From contig CP168942.1 of assembly GCA_041871065.1 (NCBI GenBank), forward strand, positions 1,892,501 to 1,956,500: a stretch of 64,000 bases of DNA. The letters are read 5' to 3'. Of the stretch, positions 37,040 through 45,474 are shown piece by piece. This DNA is from Weissella confusa (GTDB lineage: Bacteria > Bacillota > Bacilli > Lactobacillales > Lactobacillaceae). The translations under genes and the position numbers were made by a program. The notes under the pieces were generated by a model. That model was not told the origin of the DNA and did no database searches. It worked only from the letters and a program-made list of their open reading frames with translations. Position 1 is the first letter of the stretch. Each line of letters begins with the position of its first letter.

Positions 37040-37075
37040 CATGAAAAGCTAACTTTGATCTAGAAAAATTCTAAA

Positions 37076-37768
37076 TTACAAAGAAGCGATATCGATGTTA
37101 ACAGCAGGTCCGAACGTTGAAGCGATTGATACGTGCTTTACGTATGCACCCTTAACAGCGGCAGGACGAGCCTTCAAGATAACGTCTGACAATGACTTGA
37201 TGTTTCCAGCAAGCTTGTCGGCGTCAAATGATACCTTACCAACTGGTACAGCAACGTTTCCGTCACGGTCAGTACGGTAAGTAACCTTACCTGACTTAGC
37301 GTCAGTAACGGCCTTAGCTACGTCAAACGTAACAGTTCCCGTCTTAGGGTTAGGCATCAATCCCTTAGGACCCAATGCACGTCCAACACGACCAACTTGG
37401 GCCATCATGTCAGGCGTAGCAATGGCAACGTCAAAGTCCAACCAACCGTCAGAAATGCGTTGAACCAAGTCAGCAGCACCAACTACGTCAGCACCAGCTT
37501 CTTCAGCTTCCTTAGCCTTATCACCTTGAGCAAAGACCACAACAGTTTGGTCCTTACCAGTACCGTTAGGCAAAACAACGGCACCACGCAATTGTTGGTC
37601 AGCTTGACGAGTATCAACGTTCAAGTTGAACGCGATTTCAACAGTTGCATCAAACTTGGCAAAGTCGATGTCCTTTACCAATTGGGCAGCTTCTTCAACA
37701 GTGTACAACTTAGCACTGTCGATCTTTTCAGCGGCTGCCAAATACTTCTTACCATACTTCTTAGCCAT
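37076..37768 (-). CDS. rplA: 50S ribosomal protein L1
   Basis: 230 residues from MAKKYGKKY at 37768, after [25 protein letters not shown] and [11 protein letters not shown] are diagnostic. L1 forms the mobile stalk near the E site. Transcribed with rplK. Confidence 0.98.
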   Translation of the reverse strand: MAKKYGKKYLAAAEKIDSAKLYTVEEAAQLVKDIDFAKFDATVEIAFNLNVDTRQADQQLRGAVVLPNGTGKDQTVVVFAQGDKAKEAEEAGADVVGAADLVQRISDGWLDFDVAIATPDMMAQVGRVGRALGPKGLMPNPKTGTVTFDVAKAVTDAKSGKVTYRTDRDGNVAVPVGKVSFDADKLAGNIKSLSDVILKARPAAVKGAYVKHVSIASTFGPAVNIDIASL

Positions 37769-37863
37769 GGTAGCTATTCCTCCTTGCAAATGCGGTCAAA
37801 CGGTCATTGACCTCCCGCTTGATCATGCTTAGTTTCCTACGCGATCCGTACGGAACCCGTTAA

Positions 37864-38289
37864 TTAGCCTTCAACAGTGAAGCCCATTGAACGAGCAGTA
37901 CCTTCGATCATGCGAACAGCTGCATCAACGTCAGCCGCGTTTAGATCTTGCATCTTAGTTTCTGCAATTTCACGTACTTGTGCTGCAGTAACCGTAGCGA
38001 CCTTCTTCGTGTTAGGCTCACCAGAACCCTTTTCAACACCGGCTGCCTTCTTCAACAAAACTGCTGCTGGAGGCGTCTTAGTGATGAATTCGAATGAACG
38101 ATCTTCATATACAGTAATAACTACTGGGATCAACAAACCACCTTGGTCGGCAGTGCGAGCGTTAAACTCCTTTGCGAATCCCATGATGTTAACACCAGCT
38201 TGACCCAAAGCAGGTCCAACTGGAGGTGCAGGGGTAGCCTTACCGGCCGGAATCTGCAACTTAACAATGCTTGAAACTTTCTTAGCCAC
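37864..38289 (-). CDS. rplK: 50S ribosomal protein L11
   Basis: 141 residues beginning with GTG at 38289 behind [28 protein letters not shown] and the C-terminal [10 protein letters not shown] are conserved. L11 forms the GTPase-associated centre. A TATAAT at 38373-38378, after the nusG terminator, is the likely -10 for rplKA; the -35 is poor. Confidence 0.98.
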   Translation of the reverse strand: MAKKVSSIVKLQIPAGKATPAPPVGPALGQAGVNIMGFAKEFNARTADQGGLLIPVVITVYEDRSFEFITKTPPAAVLLKKAAGVEKGSGEPNTKKVATVTAAQVREIAETKMQDLNAADVDAAVRMIEGTARSMGFTVEG

Positions 38290-38385
38290 GATTGTTTCCT
38301 CCTTCGTGTTTGTGGTGTAATGGCGCGTTTCGATTTACGCCTCCCACATATGCGTGTTGCCACACATACCAGATTATAATAACAA

Positions 38386-38414
38386 AACGCCTGACTTTTG
38401 ACAAGTCAGGCGTT
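38386..38414 (-). terminator. intrinsic terminator of nusG
   Basis: AACGCCTGACTT and AAGTCAGGCGTT with a 5-nt loop, followed by TTGTT on the minus strand. Confidence 0.85.
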
Positions 38415-38446
38415 CACTAAATATTCTTAATTTTCGTTGTTTCCCA

Positions 38447-39001
38447 TTAAATCAATGGTTGAACATCGTTAAATGAGATTTCAGTTGGTGTTTCGCGACC
38501 CAAGAAGTCAACCAAAACCGTTACTTCTTGCTTGTCGTTATCGATAGCCGTTACTTCACCTTGCATACCTGCAAATGAACCAGCAACGATCTTAACCGTC
38601 TCACCAACTTCAACGTTAAGCTCAGTTACCTTACGCTCAACGATGTTCATACGTTGCAACATGTCGTCAACTTCATCAGGCAACAATGAAACTGGCTTTG
38701 AACCACCACCGTGAGAACCCAAGAAACCAGTAACACCTGGTGTGTTACGGACAACATACCAAGCTTCGTCAGTCATAATCATCTCAACCAAGGCATAACC
38801 TGGGAAATCATTTTCCTTGATGATCTTCGTCTCGCCGTCCTTCTCAACTTCAACTTCTTGTTCAGGCACGATAACGCGGAAGATGTAGTCAGTCATCCCC
38901 ATCGTTTCGATACGTGATTCCAAGTTGGCCTTAACCTTGTTCTCGTAACCAGCGTATGTGTGCAAAACGTACCATTGCTTATCGTATGACTCAACTGCCA
39001 T
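38447..39001 (-). CDS. nusG: transcription termination/antitermination protein NusG
   Basis: 184 residues: NGN domain (WYVLHTYAGYENKVKANLESR, FPGYALVEM) and KOW domain (VGETVKIVAGSFAGMQGEV). Binds RNA polymerase and couples it to the ribosome or Rho. A terminator separates it from secE, so it may have its own promoter near 39018 (TATAAC). Confidence 0.97.
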   Translation of the reverse strand: MAVESYDKQWYVLHTYAGYENKVKANLESRIETMGMTDYIFRVIVPEQEVEVEKDGETKIIKENDFPGYALVEMIMTDEAWYVVRNTPGVTGFLGSHGGGSKPVSLLPDEVDDMLQRMNIVERKVTELNVEVGETVKIVAGSFAGMQGEVTAIDNDKQEVTVLVDFLGRETPTEISFNDVQPLI

Positions 39002-39041
39002 GATTGCCTCCTCAGGTTATACCTGTAATTTTTGTAAATTA

Positions 39042-39065
39042 AAAACCCTCATGACTGAGGGTTTT
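39042..39065 (-). terminator. terminator or attenuator between secE and nusG
   Basis: AAAACCCTC, ATGACT loop, GAGGGTTTT, T-run on the minus strand. Confidence 0.75.
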
Positions 39066-39105
39066 ATTATCTGCGTTTCGATATTTTTATTATATCGCAA
39101 CCGGC

Positions 39106-39276
39106 TTACTTAGACAACCAAGTAACCCCTTGCTCAAATACCCAGTCAGCGCCACCGAACAAAACGGCGAAAAACAAACCAGTCATCAAAACAATTGAAG
39201 TGTCACGGACGTTTTCACTCAAAGTAGGCCAAGTAACCTTCTTCATTTCCGCAACAACACTAGCCAAAAACTTCAT
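39106..39276 (-). CDS. secE: preprotein translocase subunit SecE
   Basis: 56 residues, the short Gram-positive form: VVAEMKKVTWPTLSE amphipathic part then one membrane helix (IVLMTGLFFAVLFGG). SecE clamps SecY in the membrane. Position between rpmG and nusG is universal in Firmicutes. Confidence 0.95.
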   Translation of the reverse strand: MKFLASVVAEMKKVTWPTLSENVRDTSIVLMTGLFFAVLFGGADWVFEQGVTWLSK

Positions 39277-39319
39277 GTCATGTACTCCTGTATCCAGAAC
39301 GGTTTAGCCGACCTGGTGC

Positions 39320-39469
39320 TTACATCGTCTCGCGGTGCATTGTGTGTTGTCCGCAGAACTTGCAAAACTTCATAACTTCAAGACGCTCAAGACGATTTGG
39401 CTTCTTCGTTACCATATAGTTTCGTGATCCGCAGACACTGCACGCTAAAGCGACTTTCTTTGCTGCCAT
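39320..39469 (-). CDS. rpmG: 50S ribosomal protein L33
   Basis: 49 residues with four zinc-binding cysteines (CSVCG and CKFCG), so the zinc-containing form. [18 protein letters not shown] is typical of the secE-linked copy. Confidence 0.95.
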   Translation of the reverse strand: MAAKKVALACSVCGSRNYMVTKKPNRLERLEVMKFCKFCGQHTMHRETM

Positions 39470-39534
39470 AATGTGTCTCCGCTCTATCTATTTTCTCATT
39501 TAATCTATTGTTAACTATACCACAATCGCCAATC

Positions 39535-40110
39535 TCAGTCATCATACAACTCAACGGAAAGTTTAATCTGGATCTGGCGACGCATTAAATACCCCCACGA
39601 TTTTGAACGATGCAATATTTCAGCGCACTCCTCGACCTTGTATCCCGATATCCATAACTTCAAAAATTGCCGTTCTTTTGGCGTCAAGTTTGACAATACC
39701 GCTTGCAGTGACGTTTTAATGTGCTGCTTTTCTTCGTAATATATCACCGTGTTCTCTTCCAGTCGCCCGCCATTCGCGCGCTTCTCATCTTCCATTGCAA
39801 CGGTCTCAAATGATGCGTCGACGCGATACTCAAGTCGCCAAATTTGCTGGGCATGGTGTCGCAGTGCCTTTTCGTAATAACTCACTAACGTCGGCCAGGT
39901 AAAGAATCTTAGCGACGCCAAGGCACGATATAACACATACTGGGCTTCTGAATACCAGTCGCTCGACTTTATTCGTGAATCTTGACGTGCATATTCGCGC
40001 CAAATCAAACCATTTAACTGACTACTGAGTGTGGTCAATGCGACCGCATCCCCATCCCGTGCGTCTTTCATGATGTCTTCTATATTGTCCGGCACACACT
40101 TCACCATCAT
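39535..40110 (-). CDS. sigH: sigma-70 family factor, SigH/ComX-like
   Basis: 191 residues: a divergent sigma-70 region 2 (SDWYSEAQYVLYRALASLRFF) and region 4 with a helix-turn-helix (LSNLTPKERQFLKLWISGYKVEECAEILHRSKSW). In Bacillus and lactobacilli the gene just upstream of rpmG-secE-nusG is sigH; in many lactic acid bacteria it drives competence genes. AGGAGG precedes the ATG. Placement strongly supports the name although the sequence is divergent. Confidence 0.82.
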   Translation of the reverse strand: MMVKCVPDNIEDIMKDARDGDAVALTTLSSQLNGLIWREYARQDSRIKSSDWYSEAQYVLYRALASLRFFTWPTLVSYYEKALRHHAQQIWRLEYRVDASFETVAMEDEKRANGGRLEENTVIYYEEKQHIKTSLQAVLSNLTPKERQFLKLWISGYKVEECAEILHRSKSWGYLMRRQIQIKLSVELYDD

Positions 40111-40182
40111 TCAGGCCCTCCTCGTAGGTTGTCTTATTCCATACAATGCCACAAGCCAGAGGCTATGCCACGATTATGCAAA

Positions 40183-40218
40183 AAAGGTACTCTCTCACTT
40201 CATTGAGACAGTACCTTT
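40183..40218 (-). terminator. intrinsic terminator of mrnC-rlmB
   Basis: AAAGGTACTnTCTCA and complement with a 6-nt loop, followed by T6 on the minus strand; isolates sigH from rlmB. Confidence 0.85.
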
Positions 40219-40234
40219 GTGCGTAACATTTATT

Positions 40235-41131
40235 CTATAGTGGGTTGCGGCTATTAAATGCTTGATAGATAAGCAAACTAGCTGCCACTGAAGCATTCAA
40301 ACTTTGGACGTGACCAACCATTGGAATCGTCAACGTCTCATCAACCGTCTTCTTCAACAATGGTGAAATACCCTTGCCTTCATTACCGATGATAAGTGCA
40401 GTTGGCCCAGCAGCGTCCCAGCGACGGTAATCCTTACCATCCATGTCCGTTCCAAAGACCCACAAACCGCGTTCCTTCAATTGTTCAACCGTTTGAACCA
40501 AGTTAGTAACACGCGCAACTGGCACGTGCTCAATTGCTCCTGTAGACGTCTTAGCAACAACTGATGTCAATTGCACCGCACGACGCTTTGGAATGATAAT
40601 ACCGTGTACACCAGCCGCATCCGCCGTTCGCAAGATTGATCCCAAGTTGTGAGGATCTTCAATTGAATCCAACACCAAGAAGAATGGTGCTTCATCCTTT
40701 TCAGCCGCCTTGGCAAACAAATCATCAATCGTTGCATATGCATATGCAGCAATTGATAACACGACACCTTGGTGATTTTGACCATCTGTCAATTCATCAA
40801 GCTTAGCCTTAGGCGCATCTTGGATGACCAAGCCACGCTTCTTAGCAAGCGTCATGACTTCATTACGGATTTTGTCTGTCAAACCAGTTTGTAGCCAAAC
40901 CTTGTTGATTTCCGTTTCACCCTTCAACGCTTCAACAGAAGCGTGGTGACCAAACACGAATTCAGTTTGCGCTGCAATATCCTCTTGGTCTGATTCTGGT
41001 CGTTCTGCACGCTTTGCACGTGGTTGACGGTCACGGTCGTTAAAGCGGCGGTCTGCTCCGCGACGATTATTATTGCGCTCTGGCTTACCACCACGATCGC
41101 GCTTGTTTCGGTTATTACTTTGTTGTGCCAT
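40235..41131 (-). CDS. rlmB: 23S rRNA (guanosine-2'-O-)-methyltransferase RlmB
   Basis: About 298 residues. A basic, low-complexity N-terminus (QQSNNRNKRDRGGKPERN) precedes a substrate-binding domain and the SPOUT domain (LDSIEDPHNLGSILRTADAAG, IIGNEGKGISPLL, IPMVGHVQSLNASVAASLLI). RlmB methylates G2251 of 23S rRNA in E. coli. The start at 41131 is preferred over GTG at 41149, which overlaps mrnC more. Follows mrnC as in other Firmicutes. Confidence 0.93.
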   Translation of the reverse strand: MAQQSNNRNKRDRGGKPERNNNRRGADRRFNDRDRQPRAKRAERPESDQEDIAAQTEFVFGHHASVEALKGETEINKVWLQTGLTDKIRNEVMTLAKKRGLVIQDAPKAKLDELTDGQNHQGVVLSIAAYAYATIDDLFAKAAEKDEAPFFLVLDSIEDPHNLGSILRTADAAGVHGIIIPKRRAVQLTSVVAKTSTGAIEHVPVARVTNLVQTVEQLKERGLWVFGTDMDGKDYRRWDAAGPTALIIGNEGKGISPLLKKTVDETLTIPMVGHVQSLNASVAASLLIYQAFNSRNPL

Positions 41132-41540
41132 TTGCTCTCGTTCGTCCACTTTCTACTTGTTCATAAACCCAGGCAATAATTTCATCCAAACGGGCTTGTT
41201 GGTCACTCGCTGCCAAGTAGCCAATTAGCGCCTCAAATCCAGTTGAAATACGGTACGTTACCACGTCCGTATTCTTTGCCTTCGTATGTGAATTTGCATT
41301 ACGCCCACGCTTAAAGTAGGCCATCTCTTCTTCAGTCAATAGGTCATCCGTTTCCATCAACGCAAACAAAGCAGCGTGCGCCTTAGCTGACACATAATTC
41401 TTTGATTCACGTTGCAAACGGGCTGGCTTAGTAATCCCTTTAGCTAGCAAATGTTGACGAATGTACACTTCATACACCGCATCCCCATAATAAGCCAAAT
41501 CCAAGCCATTCAATTGCTCATAATTAATCTTCTCATTCAT
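41115..41540 (-). CDS. mrnC: Mini-ribonuclease 3
   Basis: 141 residues: a lone RNase III catalytic domain (LDLAYYGDAVYEVYIRQHL, EEEMAYFKRGRNANSHTKAK, FEALIGYLA) with no double-stranded RNA-binding domain. Processes 23S rRNA ends. Overlaps rlmB. cysS, normally just upstream, lies 4 kb away here. Confidence 0.95.
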   Translation of the reverse strand: MNEKINYEQLNGLDLAYYGDAVYEVYIRQHLLAKGITKPARLQRESKNYVSAKAHAALFALMETDDLLTEEEMAYFKRGRNANSHTKAKNTDVVTYRISTGFEALIGYLAASDQQARLDEIIAWVYEQVESGRTRANGTTK

Positions 41541-41558
41541 GCTTACTATAATAACAGA

Positions 41559-41583
41559 AAAACCAGGTCAATGACCTGGTTTT
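41559..41583 (-). terminator. intrinsic terminator of the metE-like/metQ/luxS operon
   Basis: AAAACCAGGTCA and TGACCTGGTTTT form a tight stem; T-run on the minus strand. Confidence 0.85.
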
Positions 41584-41588
41584 ACTTA

Positions 41589-42068
41589 TTATGCTTCTAC
41601 AACGTGACGAACAAATGGATCATCTGACAATCCTTGTTCCAAGATAATCGCCGCCCACGCCTTAGCCGAGTGAAGGCTGTGATCCTTGAAATTACCGCAC
41701 TCACGAATCGTTGTTGCGGGCACATCATCCCAAGTAATCTCATCACGAATCTTGCGCAACACGCGGGTGAATGTTTCCGCAAGTTGTGTTGGCGTATACG
41801 TTTGCCAACTAATAACATGAAAGCCCGTACGACATCCGAATGGTGAAATATCAATAATGCCATCCAATTCATCGCGAACCAGGCTCGCAAATAGGTGCTC
41901 CAACGTGTGAATACCGGCCGTCTCAATCGACGTTTCATTCGGTTGCACCAAGCGCAAATCGTAATTTGCAATCGCACCACCAGCTGGGCCAGCTTGCTCT
42001 TCAATTAAACGCACATATGGTGCTTTAACTTTTGTGTGATCAAGTGTAAAACTTTCAACTTCTGCCAT
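41589..42068 (-). CDS. luxS: S-ribosylhomocysteine lyase (AI-2 synthesis)
   Basis: 159 residues. The metal site HTLEH, the catalytic Cys in FGCRTGFH and the second metal ligand region [10 protein letters not shown] are intact. LuxS splits S-ribosylhomocysteine into homocysteine and the autoinducer-2 precursor. It starts 1 bp after metQ ends, so it is co-transcribed with methionine genes and is likely under the upstream Met T-box. Confidence 0.97.
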   Translation of the reverse strand: MAEVESFTLDHTKVKAPYVRLIEEQAGPAGGAIANYDLRLVQPNETSIETAGIHTLEHLFASLVRDELDGIIDISPFGCRTGFHVISWQTYTPTQLAETFTRVLRKIRDEITWDDVPATTIRECGNFKDHSLHSAKAWAAIILEQGLSDDPFVRHVVEA

Positions 42069-42069
42069 G

Positions 42070-42927
42070 TTATTTTCCCTCCAAATAAGATACAGGCTTC
42101 TTTACTTCAACCTTTGTGCCGTGGTATTGATTCTTAATCCACTTTTGTACTGCTGGGTCACGATATAGTGCCACAAGCTTCTTGTACGTCTTGTTATTGG
42201 CTTGTGATTCACGCGTTGCCAAAATGTTGATGTTACCAATCGTGCCTGAGTTAATTGACTCATGATAAATTGAATCCTTCAAAACATTCAAACCACCGGC
42301 TTGTGAAACTGAATTTGAAATTAGCACCGCTGCCACTGAGTCATCTTGCTTAACCAGTGACACCCCAGTTGTGTCATCAATTTCCTTGAACTTAAAATGA
42401 TGTGGATTGTCAGCAATATCAGCCACCCCTGACAAGGCTGAGAAGTTTGCCTTCAACTTAATCAAACCAGCGTTAGCAAGCAAGCGCAGACCACGAGCTG
42501 CATTGGCGTTATCACGCGCAATCGCAATTGTGCTACCATCCGGAATGTCGCTTACTTTGTGATAATCCTTTGAGTACACACCCATCGGCTCAATATAAGT
42601 TGTGCCGAGCGCAGCTAGCTTCTCCGTATCGGTCTGCTTATTGAACGCATGGAAATAGTCATAGGACTGAAAGGCATTCACATCGACTTCACCCGAAGCC
42701 GTCGCCTTATTTAAGGTTCCCCCATCTGTAAATTCTTTCACCTTAATTTGCACATGCGCCTTTTTCGCTGCCGATGAGTCGGCAATATGACGCCAAATTT
42801 CAGCATCTCCAGTGACCGATCCAACCGTCACCTTTTTAACCGTCGCCGCCTGAATTGACGTCGTTGTCGCTAACAACGTCCCAGTCAGGACAACCCCAGC
42901 AATCACAATTCCCAATCTCTTAACCAT
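42070..42927 (-). CDS. MetQ/NlpA-family substrate-binding protein
   Basis: About 285 residues from the ATG at 42927 behind GGGGTAGG. NlpA lipoprotein-family features: [35 protein letters not shown], and [21 protein letters not shown]. It has a normal signal peptide (ending TSIQA) but no lipobox cysteine, unlike most family members. No ATPase or permease is next to it, so it probably works with MetN/MetP at 55-56.7 kb or another importer. Four bases after the MetE-like gene. Confidence 0.88.
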   Translation of the reverse strand: MVKRLGIVIAGVVLTGTLLATTTSIQAATVKKVTVGSVTGDAEIWRHIADSSAAKKAHVQIKVKEFTDGGTLNKATASGEVDVNAFQSYDYFHAFNKQTDTEKLAALGTTYIEPMGVYSKDYHKVSDIPDGSTIAIARDNANAARGLRLLANAGLIKLKANFSALSGVADIADNPHHFKFKEIDDTTGVSLVKQDDSVAAVLISNSVSQAGGLNVLKDSIYHESINSGTIGNINILATRESQANNKTYKKLVALYRDPAVQKWIKNQYHGTKVEVKKPVSYLEGK

Positions 42928-42932
42928 TTCGC

Positions 42933-44051
42933 CTACCCCCAAACTTCATCCGCAATGTGCTTGATGAATGATAACTTTGTCCATTCTTCTTGTTCCGTCA
43001 ACGCATTTCCCTCTTCCGTGGAAGCAAAGCCACATTGCGTCGATAGCGCTAAGTTTTCAAGCGGAATTAGTTTAGCTGCGTCAGCAATGCGATTCTTAAT
43101 CGCCTCGGTTGACTCAAGCTTAGGTGACTTGCTTGTCACCAAGCCCAACACAATCGTGACATCTTCACGACCTTGCCAAATTTCAGGCAAGGGCTCAAAG
43201 TCACCTGAGCGGGCATCATCATATTCCAAGAAGTAGGTGTCATAGTGCAACTGCCCAAGGTACTTCGCTACTGGTGCATAACCACCTTCGAAGAGATACG
43301 TTGACTTGAAGTTACCTCGGCAGATGTGCGTTGAGATTTTAAAATCTTCTGGCAAACCATCCAACGCCTTGTTAATGACATAAACGCTGTCCGTCGCAAT
43401 CTTTTCATACTTAGCACGCTCAGCCGGATCATTCTTGAACTCGTTCAACTTACTAATCAAGAAGGCCCAGGTCGTATCATCTAGTTGGACATAGCGACTG
43501 CCCAAATCATAATAGCGTTGCAACGTATCATGGTACGCTTGCGCCAAATCATCCAAGTAATCTTCCCATGTGTCATAAAACTCTAAGGCCCGGTCTGAAC
43601 GACCATCGCGGAAGAGAAGCGTCGGTGCTGGAATCGTTGACTTAGGTTCAGTCCCCTCTGGCGCAATTGACTTCAGGTAGGCGAAGTCTGCAAAGAATGG
43701 ATGGTCTGGATTAAAGGCAATCTTGCCAGTCAATTGCACGTTATCCGTTCGCGTTTTCTCACCGTGGAATTTGTATGAATCTTCTTGCGTGTATCGGTCA
43801 ACCCCGGTGAGTCCCCACAAAAAGTCGAGGTGCCACCACGAACGGGCAAATTCACCATCCGTGACATCCTTCAATCCAACTTCATGTTGGTGAACCACCA
43901 AATCATGAATTTCGTCATGTTGCACTTGAATGAGTGTCTCACGGTCGATTGTCCCGGCCGCGTAATCTGCACGAGCTTGCTTCAATGCTGCTGGACGTAG
44001 ATATGATCCAACCTGGTCAAAGTGATAACGTACCTTAGTTCCTACTGTCAT
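42933..44051 (-). CDS. MetE-like cobalamin-independent methionine synthase family protein
   Basis: 372 residues, equal to the C-terminal catalytic half of MetE and like YxjG/YxjH of Bacillus. Zinc ligands are expected in STHICRGN (His and Cys) and STQCGF (Cys). VGSYLRP, DGEFARSWWH and YVQLDDTTW are family segments. Such half-size enzymes methylate homocysteine from small methyl donors or folates; the donor here is not known. With luxS downstream the operon could recycle homocysteine to methionine. Under a Met T-box. Confidence 0.9.
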   Translation of the reverse strand: MTVGTKVRYHFDQVGSYLRPAALKQARADYAAGTIDRETLIQVQHDEIHDLVVHQHEVGLKDVTDGEFARSWWHLDFLWGLTGVDRYTQEDSYKFHGEKTRTDNVQLTGKIAFNPDHPFFADFAYLKSIAPEGTEPKSTIPAPTLLFRDGRSDRALEFYDTWEDYLDDLAQAYHDTLQRYYDLGSRYVQLDDTTWAFLISKLNEFKNDPAERAKYEKIATDSVYVINKALDGLPEDFKISTHICRGNFKSTYLFEGGYAPVAKYLGQLHYDTYFLEYDDARSGDFEPLPEIWQGREDVTIVLGLVTSKSPKLESTEAIKNRIADAAKLIPLENLALSTQCGFASTEEGNALTEQEEWTKLSFIKHIADEVWG

Positions 44052-44129
44052 AATTTCTAATCTCCTGTTGTTTAAAACTTAATCTGTCGTAGCTGTCATT
44101 TTGTCTGGCCCACTGCCAGTTCCAAAAAA

Positions 44130-44201
44130 TCACATTCGACTTTGACCAAGCCCCTCACCAACAAAAAGACATCGGTGAGCGGTGACACATAGATATTGCA
44201 T
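44130..44201 (-). CDS. 23-residue upstream ORF in the methionine-operon leader
   Basis: A short frame between the T-box terminator and the MetE-like gene, starting at 44201 behind GAGGAAGGA and ending with TGA at 44130. The peptide begins MQYLCVTAHRC and has two cysteines. The good ribosome site makes translation plausible; a leader peptide or attenuator is an inference. No family known to me. Confidence 0.5.
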   Translation of the reverse strand: MQYLCVTAHRCLFVGEGLGQSRM

Positions 44202-44236
44202 CGTTCCTTCCTCACTTTCTTCAACTATCCGTAAAC

Positions 44237-44513
44237 AAAAAAGTCCCGTAGCCACTACAGCTACGGGACTTTTTCACGTGTTACCACCCGGGTTCAATGG
44301 TCCTCAAAAATAGGAACCATCCTCTTTCAGTACGGTCGTATGCCGACGATACCTAAGCGCGATAACGGGCGCACCCGAGTGACGCTAACACTTTGCTCAC
44401 GTCATTAAGACTCCAAGACCATTTTCCAATTCGCGCGTCCGTTAATTCACACCAACCATTAACTCTCTGGGCGACGCTTGAAAAGTACTTATCTCTTCCT
44501 AGTCGATGTTTGT
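44237..44513 (-). ncRNA. T-box riboswitch (Met specifier)
   Basis: Read on the minus strand: AG-bulge element (CAGAGAGTTAATGGTTGG), specifier loop GAAAATGGTC with ATG at 44420-44422 (Met), T-box sequence GGGTGGTAACACG (44277-44289) and a terminator stem (44240-44252 with 44260-44272) followed by T6. Uncharged tRNA-Met would stabilise the antiterminator and allow the metE-like/metQ/luxS operon to be transcribed. Confidence 0.9.
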
Positions 44514-44542
44514 ATCTTAAAACTAAAATTAAAAAACGTCAA
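44514..44542 (-). promoter_or_regulatory. promoter of the T-box methionine operon
   Basis: Minus strand: -35 TTGACG, 17-bp spacer, -10 TAAGAT. The -35 overlaps repeat copy A (44539-44566). Confidence 0.78.
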
Positions 44543-44566
44543 TAGTTTTATTAAAAATAAATTAGA
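44539..44566. repeat. direct repeat copy A flanking the SDR gene
   Basis: 28 bp, 26 identical with 45384-45411, including 20 consecutive identical bases (TCAATAGTTTTATTAAAAAT). Covers the SDR stop codon and part of the T-box promoter. Confidence 0.85.
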
Positions 44567-45332
44567 GAAACTCCATGCCGCCATCAACCATGATAGATTG
44601 CCCTGTAATATAAGCGGCTGCTGGTGACGCAAACCAGGCGACAACTTCAGCAACATCAGCCGGCGTCGCTTCACGCCCCAAGGCAATTTCAGTTAAAACG
44701 TTTGCTTGTTGTTCAGGCACCGTCACCTGCTTAATCGCCGCCGTTCGCTCATCAATCGCATCCCGCAACGGTGTGCGTACTACGCCGGGGTTGTAGGCGT
44801 TAACTGTAATTTGATCCGCCGCCAATTCCTTGGCAGCCGATTGCGTTAAGCCACGAATACCAAACTTTGATGCCGAATAGGCACTTTGTAACGCTGATGC
44901 CTCCACACCAGCCAGCGAGGCAGCGTTCACAATACGCCCACCATGTCCTTGTTGCTTAAAGCGCGTCGCCGCGGTTTGAATCCCCCAGTAAGTGCCCTTT
45001 AGGTTCACATCAAGAATCCGTTCAACATCAACCGGATCAGCATCAACAAACGAATCAATCACTGCAATCCCGGCATTATTCACATACACAGCCAACTCAC
45101 CTAAGTCAGACACTACCTGGTCAACCAGTTGGAACACCTCATCCCGGTGCGCCACATCAATCTGATAAAACTTAGCCTGATAGCCAGCTTCAATCAGCGC
45201 GTGGGCAACTTCTTCTCCAGTAACGGTATTGATGTCTGCAACACCAATCGCAAACCCATCTTTTGCCAATCGGAAGGCGATACTTTCACCAATTCCCTGA
45301 CCAGCACCTGTTACAATCGCCAATTTCGTCAT
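44562..45332 (-). CDS. SDR oxidoreductase, acetoin/diacetyl reductase type
   Basis: 256 residues from MTKLAIVTGAGQGIG at 45332 behind AGAGGGGG. Classical short-chain dehydrogenase motifs: TGAGQGIG cofactor loop, NNAG, the catalytic Ser in NAASLAG, YSASK, and NPGVVRTPL. Closest in feel to (S)-acetoin-forming diacetyl reductase/butanediol dehydrogenase, which matches the metabolism of this group. It is bracketed by 28-bp direct repeats. Confidence 0.85.
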   Translation of the reverse strand: MTKLAIVTGAGQGIGESIAFRLAKDGFAIGVADINTVTGEEVAHALIEAGYQAKFYQIDVAHRDEVFQLVDQVVSDLGELAVYVNNAGIAVIDSFVDADPVDVERILDVNLKGTYWGIQTAATRFKQQGHGGRIVNAASLAGVEASALQSAYSASKFGIRGLTQSAAKELAADQITVNAYNPGVVRTPLRDAIDERTAAIKQVTVPEQQANVLTEIALGREATPADVAEVVAWFASPAAAYITGQSIMVDGGMEFL

Positions 45333-45358
45333 AATAAATTCCCCCTCTGCATGCGTAC

Positions 45359-45387
45359 ACAATAACCCCACCCACGCAAAAGTTCAA
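45359..45387 (-). promoter_or_regulatory. promoter of the SDR gene
   Basis: Minus strand: -35 TTGAAC, 17-bp spacer, -10 TATTGT. Its -35 overlaps repeat copy B, just as the T-box promoter overlaps copy A. Confidence 0.6.
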
Positions 45388-45411
45388 TAGTTTTATTAAA
45401 AATCGATTAGA
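45384..45411. repeat. direct repeat copy B flanking the SDR gene
   Basis: Matches 44539-44566 at 26 of 28 positions. Confidence 0.85.
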
Positions 45412-45426
45412 AAAACAACCATCAAA

Positions 45427-45461
45427 AAACAGCCACCCAGCAATAAGCCAAGTGACTGTTT
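45427..45461 (-). terminator. intrinsic terminator of cysS
   Basis: A 15-bp stem including G-U pairs (45427-45441 with 45447-45461) followed by T6 on the minus strand. Confidence 0.8.
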
Positions 45462-45474
45462 CAAAAACTATTAA

